Shown here: one piece after another, positions 19,503 through 31,664 of the stretch
Layout: each line of letters begins with the position of its first letter
Numbering within the stretch: the first letter of the stretch is position 1
NCBI RefSeq assembly: GCF_009758415.1
Contig: NZ_WQRF01000001.1
Span: forward strand, 310,001 to 374,000
Reading direction: 5' to 3'
DNA length: 64,000 nt
Origin: Devosia marina
GTDB lineage: Bacteria > Pseudomonadota > Alphaproteobacteria > Rhizobiales > Devosiaceae
Translations under genes and position numbers: made by a program
The notes under the pieces: model-generated
Seen by the model: only the letters and a program-made list of their open reading frames with translations
Databases searched by the model: none
What the model was told of the DNA's origin: nothing

Positions 19503-20447
19503 ATGAACAAGCTGCTTCTCGCGGCGCTGGTAACCGGCGCCCTTTCCGCACCCGCTTTTGCTGCCGATTACACCATCATGGCGCCGGCTGGCCCAGGTGG
19601 CGGCTGGGATCAGACCGCACGCACCATGCAGGAGGCCATGCAGGCCGAAGGCATTTCGGGCAATGTGCAGGTCACCAACGTTCCCGGCGCCGGCGGCACC
19701 ATTGGCCTGGCGCAGTTCGCTACCCAGGAAAATGGCAATCCCAATGCCCTGATCGTGGGCGGCTATGTGATGGTCGGCGCCATCCTGACCAACATGTCGC
19801 CCGTGACCCTCGAAGACGTGACCCCCATCGCGCGCCTCACCGGTGAAGCCGTGGCCCTGGTGGTGCCCGCCGCATCCGACATTCAGTCGGTTGACGATCT
19901 GGTCGCCAAGCTCAAGGAAAATCCGGGCGCCGTCGCCTGGGCTGGTGGTTCGGCCGGTGGTGTCGATCACATCACCGCAGGCCTGATCGCCAAGGCTGTC
20001 GACGTTGACCCCACCCAGGTCAACTACATCGCCTATTCGGGCGGTGGTGAAGCCCTTGCCGCCATTCTGGGCGGTCAGGTCACTGTGGGCCTCTCCGGCG
20101 TCAGCGAATTCGCTTCGCAGATTGAAGCCGGTGAACTGCGTCTGCTGGCCGTGTCGACCGACACCCGCGTGCCCGGCTTCGATGCTCCGACCCTGATGGA
20201 AGAGGGCGTCGATGTGGCCGTGCAGAACTGGCGCATGGTTGCCGCCGCCCCCGGCCTCAGCGATGAGCAGAAGGCCGCTATCACCGCAGACGTGAAGGCC
20301 ATGGCGGAGTCCGCCACCTGGCAGTCTGCGCTCGCAACCCGCGGCTGGGTCGACACCTATCTCGACGGCGATGCCTTCGCCGCCCAGCTCGAAGCCGACA
20401 AGTCGGCCACCGAGGCCATCCTGAAAGACATTGGCCTGGTCCAATGA
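19503..20447 (+). CDS. tctC: Tripartite tricarboxylate transporter substrate-binding protein (Bug family)
   Basis: A 314-residue periplasmic binding protein with a Sec signal (MNKLLLAALVTGALS, cleavage near AFAAD). Family motifs are the N-terminal loop MAPAGPGGGWDQTART and the ligand-binding stretch WAGGSAGGVDHITAG. It binds a carboxylate (citrate in classical TctC; the ligand here is unknown) and delivers it to TctAB. AGGGAGGA before the ATG fixes the start. Its stop overlaps the tctB start (ATGA). It is encoded opposite the TctD-type two-component genes, the arrangement expected for inducible tricarboxylate uptake. Confidence 0.95.
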   Translation: MNKLLLAALVTGALSAPAFAADYTIMAPAGPGGGWDQTARTMQEAMQAEGISGNVQVTNVPGAGGTIGLAQFATQENGNPNALIVGGYVMVGAILTNMSPVTLEDVTPIARLTGEAVALVVPAASDIQSVDDLVAKLKENPGAVAWAGGSAGGVDHITAGLIAKAVDVDPTQVNYIAYSGGGEALAAILGGQVTVGLSGVSEFASQIEAGELRLLAVSTDTRVPGFDAPTLMEEGVDVAVQNWRMVAAAPGLSDEQKAAITADVKAMAESATWQSALATRGWVDTYLDGDAFAAQLEADKSATEAILKDIGLVQ

Positions 20448-20944
20448 CAACTGGCTCTTCCAGCCGTGAGCGTCGCCCCGATGGGGCGGCGCTTATTATC
20501 GCAGCCATTCTCGCCGGCCTGGCGGTCATCATCTTCTGGCAAACCAGCCAGATGCGCCTGCCACCTCTGCAGCAGCGCGTTGGCCCCACGGTCTTTCCCT
20601 ATGTCATTGCCTCCGGCCTGATCCTGTTGGCCATCGGCACGGTGATTTCGGCCATGCGCGGCAGCTTTCCTGAACGCAGCAAGGACAACTATGCGCCGAT
20701 CTTCTGGATTGTCGGCGGTCTGATCGGGCAGATTCTGCTGCTGTCGACGGCAGGGTTCTCCATCGGCACGGGCGTCCTGTTTGCCTGTACGGCCCGAGCG
20801 TTCGGGCGCGGGCCGCTTTGGCAGACCTTCGCGATCGGGACGGCTTTCTCCTTTGCCGTCTGGTTCGTCTTCGCCAAAGGCCTGCAATTGTCGCTGCCCG
20901 CCGGCGTGCTTGAGCGCCTGTTGACGACGGGAACCCCCTTCTGA
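20444..20944 (+). CDS. tctB: Tripartite tricarboxylate transporter small membrane subunit
   Basis: A 166-residue membrane protein with four predicted helices, as expected for TctB (first at [19 protein letters not shown]; a short amphipathic loop with [18 protein letters not shown] is family-typical). It associates with TctA in the inner membrane. It overlaps tctC by 4 bases and shares one base with the tctA start, so the three subunits are translationally coupled. Confidence 0.92.
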   Translation: MTTGSSSRERRPDGAALIIAAILAGLAVIIFWQTSQMRLPPLQQRVGPTVFPYVIASGLILLAIGTVISAMRGSFPERSKDNYAPIFWIVGGLIGQILLLSTAGFSIGTGVLFACTARAFGRGPLWQTFAIGTAFSFAVWFVFAKGLQLSLPAGVLERLLTTGTPF

Positions 20945-22491
20945 TGGAAACTTTCGACCTTCTCGCCCAAGGGCTGCTCTCGGCCCTGCAGGTGCACAAT
21001 CTGATCTATGCGCTGATCGGCGTGACCCTGGGCACCGCCGTTGGCGTGCTGCCCGGCATCGGCCCGGCGCTGACCGTGGCGCTCTTGCTGCCGGTGACCT
21101 ACAAGCTGGACCCGGCCGGCTCGCTCATCATGTTCGCCGGCATCTATTATGGTGGCATGTACGGTGGCTCGACCACCTCGATCCTGCTCAATACGCCTGG
21201 CGAAAGCGCCTCCATCGTTACCGCGCTCGAGGGCAACAAGATGGCCCGTCAGGGTAGGGGCGGCCCGGCGCTGGCCACTGCCGCCATCGGTTCCTTCGTG
21301 GCTGGTCTGTTGGCGACCCTTGGTCTGGCATTTATCGCCCCCTTTGTGGTCAAATTTGCCCTGTCCTTTGGGCCCTGGGACTATTTCGCCCTGATGGTCC
21401 TGGCCTTCGTGACCGTTTCGGCAGCGTTCGGTGACTCGGCCCTGCGTGGGCTGACGGCGCTGTTCATCGGGTTGGGCCTGGGCCTGATCGGCATCGATTT
21501 GCAGACCGGCCAGACGCGCCTTGCCTTCAATGTCATGGACCTGCTCGATGGCATCGAGGTGACAACGCTCGCCGTGGCGCTGTTCGCCATTGGCGAGACG
21601 CTCAAGACGGCGTCTGACCGCGACCAGGCCAATACCGAGGTGACGGCAGTCAAGGGTTCGGTCTGGATGACACTGGAGGACTGGAAACGCAGCTGGGCCT
21701 CCTGGTTGCGCGGCACCTTTATCGGCTTCCCCATTGGCGCCATGCCGGCGGGTGGGGCCGATGTGGCCAGTTTCCTCTCCTACAGCACCGAGAAGACATT
21801 CTCGAAGAAGCCCGAGGAATTCGGCAATGGCGCCATTGAAGGGGTGGCCGGGCCGGAAGCGGCAAATAACGCCTCGGCGGCCGGTACATTGGTGCCCCTG
21901 CTGACGCTGGGCCTGCCAACCACGGCCACCGCCGCCATCATGCTCGCTGGCTTCCAGCAATTCGGGCTGCAGCCCGGCCCCTTGCTGTTCGCCAACAATG
22001 CCCCGCTGGTCTGGGCGCTGATTGCGAGCCTCCTGGTGGCCAACTTCATGCTGCTGGTGCTCAACCTGCCGCTGATCGGGCTCTGGGTGAAACTGCTGAC
22101 CATTCCCAAGCACTGGCTCTATGCGGGCATTCTGACCTTCGCCACGCTGGGCACGCTCGGAGCCAATGGTGCCATGTCCATGGGCTTTGGTCCGGTGCGG
22201 ATTTCGTTTGAACTGGTGCTGCTGCTGGCCTTCGGCATTCTGGGCTATCTACTGCGCCGCTTCGGCTATCCAATCGCGCCTGTCGTTGTGGGCCTGATCC
22301 TGGGGCCAATGGCCGAACAGCAATTGCGCCGGGCGCTGGCCATCAGCCAGGGCGAGATCGGCGTGCTGATTTCCTCGCCGATCTCGATCACGCTGTATGT
22401 CGCTGCCATTATCGCCGTGGGCGTGCCGCTGATCCTGCGCCTGCGCGGTCAGGGCGGTGTACTGCGACAGCTGGCGACCGACGAAGACTGA
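20944..22491 (+). CDS. tctA: Tripartite tricarboxylate transporter large membrane subunit
   Basis: A 515-residue inner-membrane protein with about twelve helices. The TctA signatures are unambiguous: [20 protein letters not shown] near the start, [20 protein letters not shown], and the second-half repeat around [21 protein letters not shown]. It forms the cation-coupled translocation pathway with TctB. Length and order are those of a complete tctCBA operon. The operon ends here: a hairpin follows 28 bases after the stop. Confidence 0.97.
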   Translation: METFDLLAQGLLSALQVHNLIYALIGVTLGTAVGVLPGIGPALTVALLLPVTYKLDPAGSLIMFAGIYYGGMYGGSTTSILLNTPGESASIVTALEGNKMARQGRGGPALATAAIGSFVAGLLATLGLAFIAPFVVKFALSFGPWDYFALMVLAFVTVSAAFGDSALRGLTALFIGLGLGLIGIDLQTGQTRLAFNVMDLLDGIEVTTLAVALFAIGETLKTASDRDQANTEVTAVKGSVWMTLEDWKRSWASWLRGTFIGFPIGAMPAGGADVASFLSYSTEKTFSKKPEEFGNGAIEGVAGPEAANNASAAGTLVPLLTLGLPTTATAAIMLAGFQQFGLQPGPLLFANNAPLVWALIASLLVANFMLLVLNLPLIGLWVKLLTIPKHWLYAGILTFATLGTLGANGAMSMGFGPVRISFELVLLLAFGILGYLLRRFGYPIAPVVVGLILGPMAEQQLRRALAISQGEIGVLISSPISITLYVAAIIAVGVPLILRLRGQGGVLRQLATDED

Positions 22492-22518
22492 CCCTGCCTG
22501 CAAAACGCAGGCAAGAAA

Positions 22519-22556
22519 AAGCCCGGCTGCCAGGGAGGGACCTGGCAGCCGGGCTT
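22519..22556 (-). terminator. Strong Rho-independent terminator between convergent transcripts
   Basis: A perfect 16-bp stem (AAGCCCGGCTGCCAGG / CCTGGCAGCCGGGCTT) with a six-base loop. On the minus strand it runs directly into TTTTTCTT, so it ends the small-protein gene transcribed from the right. It probably also stops the tctCBA transcript arriving from the left. Confidence 0.85.
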
Positions 22557-22645
22557 GTCATATCGGCAGCTATGGCGCTGGGGCCTCGGGAGGGAGGGGC
22601 CTGGGCCCCGCGCCTGACCAAGCTGCGACGCTAGAGAAGCGGAGC

Positions 22646-22819
22646 TTAGACCTTGCCGATGTTGCGGAACGCGACCGGGTCAATGCCCAGATTGTCCAGG
22701 TGCTTGGCCTTGGGCACCCGTCCTGCTTCGACCGCCGCCGACACAGCAGCAGCGCTGCCGAACACGGTGGCAAAAGTGTCGAGGGTCGCAAAGAACTTGT
22801 TCTTGCGCGGGGTGCTCAT
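22646..22819 (-). CDS. Conserved small protein of unknown function (57 aa)
   Basis: A 57-residue protein starting at 22819, preceded by AGGAAGGA seven bases upstream. The middle is small and alanine-rich (FGSAAAVSAAVEAGRVPKAK), followed by a short helix ending LGIDPVAFRNIGKV. I recall similar short proteins annotated as hypothetical in other rhizobia-like genomes, with a variable N-terminus and a conserved LGID segment. A strong terminator lies downstream, which supports an independent gene. The function is unknown. Confidence 0.7.
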   Translation of the reverse strand: MSTPRKNKFFATLDTFATVFGSAAAVSAAVEAGRVPKAKHLDNLGIDPVAFRNIGKV

Positions 22820-22974
22820 TTTCCAATCCTTCCTGTTCAACCCGGAACGGCCCGGGTCGTTTCCATGAGCTTTAGATGGACCTTGCCCCTCCGGATCGGT
22901 AGGGGTCGATTGGTCACCCCAGCCATGCATTGAGGGAACATCTTCTCAACCCGTCACCCGGTCTTGCCGGCAGG

Positions 22975-25449
22975 TCATGGCTTGGGCGAGACGATCTCCT
23001 GCCAGGTATCGAGGAAGCGTTGCCGCCGCAGCGTATCGAGCGCCACCAACAGGCCCGGACCCAAGGGGATGGGCTGGATAACGCCCCGGCCACGGGCGGC
23101 AATCGTCTCGCTGGTCCACTCGCCAGCACTGCCGGGCACGACGGCGCCAAGGGCCGTTGGTCCGGCCGCCACGGCCTGACCCGCCGGGGACAGGGCGAAG
23201 TCAACAAAGCCCTTGGCCAGCTCTGCATTGGGTGCATCCCTCGGGATCAGCATGGAGCGCGTCAGCACCAGGACATAGTCATCGGGCACGACGATTTCGA
23301 TGGGCGCGCCCTCCGCTTGCCGAGCGAAGGCATAGGAGCCCAGCACATTGTAGCCGAGCGCCAGCGACCCATCGGCAACGCCGTTGAGAATGGCTGGGCT
23401 CGACCCCGAAAAGCGCGCATTGACCCGGCCAAAGGCGTTGGCAAGGCGCCAGAAGGTCGAAGAAATGGTCTGGTCCTGTGCGGCCAGCAGGTAGCCGACG
23501 CCTGACAGGGCTATGTCATAGGTGGCGATTTTGCCGCGAAACCGGTCTGTTTGCGTCTCAATCAGTTCGGCTAGCGTCAAATGGGTGCGGGGCACCTCAT
23601 CGTCGTCGATCAGATCGGGATTGTAGATGATAACGGCGGGCTCAAAGGTAAAGCCGAAGACTTCATTGCGCCAATGGGCCCATTCGGGCAGGGAGCCAAG
23701 ATAGGGGCTATCATAGGCCAGGGCGTGGCCGTCATTGGCCAGTTTGAGCTGCAGGTCAGAGGCCGAGCTGATCAGCAGGTCCGGCGCGGTTTCCATTTCC
23801 CCGTCCAGATAACGCCGGAACAGCGGCAGGGAATCGGTTTCCTCGTAGACCACCGTGACGTCGCGGCGCTGGGCCTGATAGGCCGCAATGAAATGGGCGA
23901 AAAGCGGGGTATCGGTGACCCCCAGAATATTGAGCGTCTGGGCCGAGCTGCCGTCCGGCGCGGGATAGATTGTGGTCGCCGCGTCCGCCGGGACCGGGGA
24001 CAGTGCCAGAGCTGGCGCAAGCAAAAGCGCGGCGGCCAGGCCGAGTGCTTTGCTGCTACTGGCGCGCCGGGGCAAGGGCAGAGTGATGGCCACGCTCAAC
24101 CCGCCGCCCGTCCGGTCCAGCAGGCGCAGACTGCCGCCATGTGCCTGGGCCACGCGGGCGACGATGGAAAGGCCAAGGCCGGACCCGACCTTGCCATTGC
24201 TGGCCTTGCCGCGCTTGAAGCGCTCCAGCACTTCCGATTTCTCCCCTGCCTCAATGCCAGGGCCGCGATCATTGACCTCGACACTGAGCGCGCCCTTGTC
24301 GATGTGCCCGACAATGTCGATCGGGCCGTCGGAATAGACCAGCGCATTGTCCACCACATTGCGCATCATTTCGCGCAAGGCCACGCGATCACCGCGCAAC
24401 GGGGCTTCTGCGGCCTGACCCAATGCGATCTGCAACCGCTGTGCCTGATCGGGATCAAGGCGCTGGCGCACATCCCCGATCACTGACGCGAGCGTGGTGG
24501 TTTCGATTTCGCTGTTTTCCATGCGATGGGAGATCGTCGCCTCCATCAGAAGCTGGCTGACCAACTGGCTGGCCTGCACGGCCCCTGTGTGGATGCGCCC
24601 GACGCGCCGGCGAAGCGCCTCGGGGTCCTGCTCGTCCATAGCGATTTCCGCCTGGGCGCGCAGGGAGGCCAGGGGCGTGCGCACCTCATGGGCAGCTTCT
24701 GCCACCAGCCCGCTCACCCGCTCCATGGCCTTCTGCAACCGGGCCATGAAGCCATTGAGCGCGGAGACAAGATGCTCCACTTCGCTCGGTACCGGCACGG
24801 TTATGGGAGAGAGATCGTCTGGCGAACGGGCGCGCAATTCATGCTCCAGCTCGGTCAGGGGCGCGAACATGCGGGAAATGCCGAACCAGACCAGGCCAAT
24901 GGCCAGCAGGGTCAGCGCCAGCACCGGCAGCACGGCATTGGAGAGGATTTCATTGGACAGCGCCTCGCGCTGGTTCTGCGTTTCGGCGACGTGGATGGTC
25001 ACCCAGCCGGTATCACTCGGGGTGGAGATCAGGCGCCCGACGCTGGCCACGCGCGCGATCTCGCCGCGATAGAGGATGTCAGTGAAGGTGGGCTCAGAAG
25101 ACACCGTCTCGCCCATCTGTGCCGCCAGGTCCTCATAGCCGGTCACCGTAAGGGCATCGGGATCTTCTACGGCGTAGAACACCCGATCCTGCCCCGAGAA
25201 CATGGCAAAGGCGGCGAAGGGGATTTCCACCACCACCGCCTCGTTTTCGACTTGCACTGCGCCGGCAATGGTCAGCGCCGAGGCGGCCAGCAGCCGGTCG
25301 AAGGCGCGGTCCGAAGCGCGCTCGGCATAGTCCCGGATAAAGACGATCAGCACCACCGACGCTGCCAGCAACAAGACTAGTGCCAGAGCGAAGATGCGGC
25401 GGCGGATCGAGAAGGGTCTCTGCCTTGTGGCAGTCGCCGTCCTATCCAT
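22975..25449 (-). CDS. Sensor histidine kinase fused to a C-terminal periplasmic solute-binding domain
   Basis: An 824-residue TctE-like membrane kinase with an unusual tail. TM1 spans about 18-38, the periplasmic sensor 39-170, TM2 172-192, a linker/HAMP region 193-243, the H-box AEAAHEVRTPLAS (H254), N-box MMRNVVDNA (365), G1 DRGPGI (394) and G2 GSGLGLSIV (422). After the ATPase domain ends (about 460) a second hydrophobic segment (467-488, ending PADAA) resembles a signal peptide. Residues about 505-824 form a complete FbpA/AfuA-like type 2 binding protein (TPLFAHFIAAYQ; DLLISSASDLQLKLANDGHA). The frame is continuous. It overlaps the response-regulator stop by 8 bases and faces tctCBA, so it probably senses carboxylates. 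Whether the tail stays attached or is cleaved is unknown. Confidence 0.85.
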   Translation of the reverse strand: MDRTATATRQRPFSIRRRIFALALVLLLAASVVLIVFIRDYAERASDRAFDRLLAASALTIAGAVQVENEAVVVEIPFAAFAMFSGQDRVFYAVEDPDALTVTGYEDLAAQMGETVSSEPTFTDILYRGEIARVASVGRLISTPSDTGWVTIHVAETQNQREALSNEILSNAVLPVLALTLLAIGLVWFGISRMFAPLTELEHELRARSPDDLSPITVPVPSEVEHLVSALNGFMARLQKAMERVSGLVAEAAHEVRTPLASLRAQAEIAMDEQDPEALRRRVGRIHTGAVQASQLVSQLLMEATISHRMENSEIETTTLASVIGDVRQRLDPDQAQRLQIALGQAAEAPLRGDRVALREMMRNVVDNALVYSDGPIDIVGHIDKGALSVEVNDRGPGIEAGEKSEVLERFKRGKASNGKVGSGLGLSIVARVAQAHGGSLRLLDRTGGGLSVAITLPLPRRASSSKALGLAAALLLAPALALSPVPADAATTIYPAPDGSSAQTLNILGVTDTPLFAHFIAAYQAQRRDVTVVYEETDSLPLFRRYLDGEMETAPDLLISSASDLQLKLANDGHALAYDSPYLGSLPEWAHWRNEVFGFTFEPAVIIYNPDLIDDDEVPRTHLTLAELIETQTDRFRGKIATYDIALSGVGYLLAAQDQTISSTFWRLANAFGRVNARFSGSSPAILNGVADGSLALGYNVLGSYAFARQAEGAPIEIVVPDDYVLVLTRSMLIPRDAPNAELAKGFVDFALSPAGQAVAAGPTALGAVVPGSAGEWTSETIAARGRGVIQPIPLGPGLLVALDTLRRQRFLDTWQEIVSPKP

Positions 25450-26113
25450 CGCTCACCCGCACCACGTAGCCCACGCCGCGCACTGTGCCGATCTCGATAT
25501 TGGCCGCCTCCAGCTTTTTGCGCAGCCGCGAGATATGCAGTTCCAGCGCATTGATCGAGACATTCTCGTCGAAATTGAACAGCTGGTTCATCAGCCGCTC
25601 CTTGGCGACCACCTTGCCGGCATGGGCAACCAGTATTTCCAGCAGCCGGAACTCGCGCCGCCCCAGCTCCAGAGCCTTGCCGGCGACCGAGGCATTAAGA
25701 CCCGCCAGGTCGAGTTCGAGATTGCCCACGGAGACCGTGCTCGATGCCTGCCCACCGCTCCGCCGTAACAGGGCGCGCAACCGCGCTTCAAGTTCGCGCA
25801 GGTCGAACGGTTTGACCAGATAATCATCGGCCCCTAGATCGAGCAGGCTGACCTTGTCGTCGATTTCGGAGCGGGCGGTGATAACCAGGATGGGCGCATT
25901 GAATTTGTGCCGGCGCAATTCGGCGATCAGGCTGATGCCATCGCGGTTGGGCAGCATCAGATCAAGGGCGACCGCATCGAAGGGTTCCGCCTCGGCGGTG
26001 GGCAGCACATCGTCGCCATCGCGCACCCATTCGACCGAATGCCCGGCCGAGCGCAGCCGCTTTTCAATGGCCTCGCCCAGATCCTCATTATCCTCCACCA
26101 GCAATATGCGCAT
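25442..26113 (-). CDS. tctD: OmpR-family response regulator (TctD-like)
   Basis: A 223-residue two-component regulator. The receiver domain contains the acidic pair VEDNED, the phospho-acceptor D51 in VALDLMLPNRDG, T/S in VITARS and K in YLVKPFD. Residues about 128-220 form the winged-helix DNA-binding domain (ISRLRKKLEAANIEIGTVRG). It is cotranscribed with the kinase gene, whose ATG overlaps its end by 8 bases. Convergent placement next to tctCBA argues for control of that transporter, as in the known TctDE systems. The symbol is assigned by context and family, not by experiment. Confidence 0.88.
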   Translation of the reverse strand: MRILLVEDNEDLGEAIEKRLRSAGHSVEWVRDGDDVLPTAEAEPFDAVALDLMLPNRDGISLIAELRRHKFNAPILVITARSEIDDKVSLLDLGADDYLVKPFDLRELEARLRALLRRSGGQASSTVSVGNLELDLAGLNASVAGKALELGRREFRLLEILVAHAGKVVAKERLMNQLFNFDENVSINALELHISRLRKKLEAANIEIGTVRGVGYVVRVSDG

Positions 26114-26187
26114 CGGTCCTCCTGATGCTGGACACTAGTGCATTGGCGGGGATGGTGGAAATTGGAATTACGGCGGATACCCGCCGG

Positions 26188-26379
26188 TCAGGAGCGGATC
26201 GGCGCGCCGCGCAAGAACGCCGAGAAGCGAGCACCTAATGTGCGGAGCTGGCGCCAAAGGCCGGAGAGCTGAAAGCTGGGCGGGTCGGCATAGTCGGCCA
26301 ACATGGTTTCGGCGATCGCCTTGCCCTCGCGCACGATCCGGCGCTCGATCAGATCCTGTCCGGCATTGGGAACGCGCAT
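26188..26379 (-). CDS. Small hypothetical protein (63 aa)
   Basis: A 63-residue open frame on the minus strand whose ATG at 26379 has AGGAG about eight bases upstream. The sequence is amphipathic and basic (IERRIVREGKAIAETMLADY, then LWRQLRTLGARFSAFLRG) and has no hydrophobic membrane segment. I do not recognise a family. It lies upstream of the response-regulator gene on the same strand, 74 bases away. It is supported mainly by its start signal, so confidence is moderate. Confidence 0.45.
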   Translation of the reverse strand: MRVPNAGQDLIERRIVREGKAIAETMLADYADPPSFQLSGLWRQLRTLGARFSAFLRGAPIRS

Positions 26380-26549
26380 ACCCGGTCTCCTATGGTTGAT
26401 GAAACCTTAACAGGAGACCGCCGTGCTGTCCGCAAACTTGCACTCGAATGGTTTACGCCGGGCAGGGCGCTTGTGGACAAGCGGGCGATGCATCGACTTG
26501 CGTGGGCCCCGTTAAGAGGGCGGCAACGGAGCGCGGCTAGCGTTCGGCC

Positions 26550-26867
26550 ATGCCTTTCGACAAGTTCCGCGGTTCTGCGGCTTCGCCCCTATTGCTTGAA
26601 CGCCGGATTGCCCCGCGCCGGAACACCTACATCCAGGCCAGCATCGCCATGGGCTTCACCAATCTGCCCTGCATCGTGCGCAATGTGTCCGATACCGGCG
26701 CCAAGCTCGAAGTGTCTCGCGTCGCCGGTATTCCCGATCGCTTCGATCTGATCGTGCCGGGCCACCGGCCGCAGCCCTGCCGCGTGGTTTGGCGCTCGCT
26801 CAAGGAAATCGGTGTTGAATATCAGGCCGCGCGACACGAGCCGGCGGATAACCTGAACGCGCGCTGA
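26550..26867 (+). CDS. PilZ-domain protein
   Basis: A 105-residue single-domain PilZ protein. The RxxxR c-di-GMP motif reads ERRIAPRR (about residues 17-24) and the second motif is seen as VSDTGAKLE (D/NxSxxG-like). The length is normal for stand-alone PilZ proteins, which relay c-di-GMP levels to motility or envelope targets. Two c-di-GMP turnover genes occur 8 kb downstream. No strong ribosome-binding site is visible before the ATG at 26550, but the alternatives would cut the first motif. Confidence 0.8.
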   Translation: MPFDKFRGSAASPLLLERRIAPRRNTYIQASIAMGFTNLPCIVRNVSDTGAKLEVSRVAGIPDRFDLIVPGHRPQPCRVVWRSLKEIGVEYQAARHEPADNLNAR

Positions 26868-27659
26868 CCGCGGCGTCGCCAGGCGGCAACATGCACACAA
26901 GATATGGTGGTCATGGGCGCGCGGTGCATCACCACCTGTGGATAGTCGGGGATTTCCTCCACGCTGTCGTCAAGGCGCCAAAAATTCTGCGCTTGACAGT
27001 TTCGGCGCCGGGGAGAATCGGGATCTTCTCCTATGGTGAATGCGCGGTTAAGCGCTGATCACACCTGCCGAACAGTGAGATTTTCCGTGGCTTTAGCGCC
27101 AGACTCTAGCGCGCTTCAGAGGCTGGTTGAGCTCGGTAATGCGCCGATCAAATCCAGGCCACAACAGCACTGTTTCGCTTGATATTTGTCCCCATAATCC
27201 ACATATTACCCATACCATCCCTTGTTTGAAACCGGGGGTGGGGCACTAGGTGTTGTGATTTTCTGACGTTGACGACGGCCGTGAATCGCACGAACCTGAT
27301 CCTCGGTCCGGCGCTTGGTTTCAAGCTACGGACAAGCCCTCGGAACAAGCATCGGCGATACGACTGATGCAGGGCCGGGGCACGGGGCAAGTTCTTGGGT
27401 CCGCCCTCCCGCGGGCCCGGGGTTGGTAACAGCGTCAACGACAGACCGGACGAAGCCGGATTACGGCAGGCGGGCGTGTGCGCGCTCGTGACTTGGGAAT
27501 GACTGAAGCGATGGTTCGCGCGTTTATCTCTGAAGCGATGCCGGAGCAGTCCTGCGAGGGGCCAGGTCGTGTCCATGCCAGAAGGCCTGCCTTGCACCCA
27601 AACGTCCACCCGCGGATGGCGCAAGCCCTCCGTGCAATATCAGTCCTGTGAGGATTACG
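26868..27659. other. Long noncoding region ahead of nrdHIEF
   Basis: This 792-base gap contains no convincing gene; the open frames across it are low-quality and antisense to nothing recognisable. The first part is moderately AT-richer, with TTGACA at 26993 and short ATAT-containing tracts near 27185-27210. The last 400 bases are GC-rich with several short self-complementary stretches and may be a long leader. NrdR-box-like sequences are listed separately. Confidence 0.4.
27213..27257 (+). promoter_or_regulatory. Candidate pair of NrdR-box-like sites
   Basis: CACTAGGTGTTGTG (27244-27257) matches 11 of 14 positions of the palindromic NrdR box as I know it (CACWATATATWGTG). A weaker match, TACCATCCCTTGTT (27213-27226), lies exactly 31 bases upstream, the spacing usual for NrdR box pairs. 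Ribonucleotide reductase operons are the standard NrdR targets. The upstream site is degenerate, so this is tentative. Confidence 0.35.
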
Positions 27660-27881
27660 ATGAGCATCACCGTCTATAGCAAGCCCGCCTGCGTTCAGTG
27701 CACCGCCACCACCCGTGCGCTCGACCGCAAGGGTCTCGACTACACCCTGGTCGACATCTCCGCCGACGCCGACGCTTATGCGCGCGTTGAAGAGATGGGC
27801 TACCGCCAGGTTCCCGTGGTCGTGGCTGGTGACATGCACTGGGCCGGCTTCCGTCCCGACATGATCGGCAATCTGGCCTGA
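27660..27881 (+). CDS. nrdH: Glutaredoxin-like protein NrdH
   Basis: A 73-residue redoxin that reduces the class Ib ribonucleotide reductase. The active site is the glutaredoxin-type pair in [14 protein letters not shown] (C-V-Q-C), the usual NrdH CxxC with glutamine at the third position. The thioredoxin-reductase-recognition stretch near the C-terminus reads [14 protein letters not shown], the standard NrdH ending (WSGFRP-like). The ATG at 27660 has GAGG seven bases upstream. It is the first gene of nrdHIEF. Confidence 0.96.
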   Translation: MSITVYSKPACVQCTATTRALDRKGLDYTLVDISADADAYARVEEMGYRQVPVVVAGDMHWAGFRPDMIGNLA

Positions 27882-27903
27882 TTTCATGGAGCAGGGCCCG
27901 GAC

Positions 27904-28289
27904 ATGAGCGGCCTCGTCTATTACTCCAGCACCTCGGGAAACACCCACCGCTTCGTGGAGCGGCTGGGGGTAGGCGGGGTGCGGTTACCAGTGGACGCAG
28001 CAAGCGAACCGCCGGTGATGGACGAGCCTTTCGTGCTGGTGCTGCCCACCTATGGAAGCGGGGATGGCAAGGGCGCGGTGCCCAAGCCGGTGATCCGTTT
28101 CCTCAATGTCGCGAATAATCGCGATCTCATCCGCGGCGTCATCGCCGCGGGAAACACGAATTTCGGCACCGGCTACTGCCTTGCGGGCAACATCGTCTCG
28201 CAAAAATGCGCCGTGCCGCTCCTCTATCGCTTCGAATTGCTCGGAACCGATGAGGATGTCACCAACGTCAGACAGGGACTGGAACGGTT

Positions 28290-28308
<19 letters not shown>
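27904..28308 (+). CDS. nrdI: Flavodoxin-like class Ib RNR maturation protein NrdI
   Basis: A 134-residue flavodoxin that supplies oxidant for assembling the manganese-tyrosyl radical cofactor of NrdF. The FMN-binding loop [14 protein letters not shown] at the N-terminus is diagnostic, as is [20 protein letters not shown]. The ATG at 27904 matches the family N-terminus; an in-frame ATG at 27886 with only a short preceding gap would add six residues. It overlaps the nrdE start by 19 bases, so translation is coupled. Confidence 0.94.
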
Positions 28309-31464
<3,156 letters not shown>

Positions 31465-31486
31465 TCTCGAAGCGATTGAGTTGGAG

Positions 31487-31511
31487 GGGGCGCCGTAAGG
31501 CGCCCCTTTTT
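31487..31511 (+). terminator. Rho-independent terminator of nrdHIEF
   Basis: GGGGCGCC-GTAA-GGCGCCCC is a perfect 8-bp stem followed immediately by TTTTT, 22 bases after the nrdF stop. It ends the ribonucleotide reductase operon and insulates it from metE. Confidence 0.9.
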
Positions 31512-31533
31512 GTTGGTCTGAGAGCGCAAGATT

Positions 31534-31645
31534 CCCCCTTCTCCCCCTGTGGGAGTAGGTGCCCGAAGAGCGGATTAGGGGGCTCGCGATCCTACAGCCA
31601 GCATCCGGCGCGCGGAGAGCACCCCTCTCCCACAAGGGGCGACGG
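31534..31645. repeat. Inverted-copy intergenic repeat element
   Basis: A C-rich block containing CTGTGGGAGTAGGTGCCCG (31547-31565) is followed about 50 bases later by a diverged copy in the opposite orientation (GAGCACCCCTCTCCCACAAG, 31617-31636). Blocks built on CCCCxTGTGGGAGxAGGTGxCC followed by a GGATxAGGGG motif are a familiar dispersed intergenic repeat in rhizobia-like genomes. Here two arms form a large imperfect palindrome. No protein is encoded. Confidence 0.55.
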
Positions 31646-31664
31646 GTCGCCGTGTCCTTGAATG

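Noticed and set aside
26934-27203. DnaA-box-like sequences (TGTGGATAG, TAATCCACA) upstream of nrdH as an origin
   Set aside because: Each has a mismatch and there are only two in this region; no replication gene or AT-rich unwinding region is nearby.
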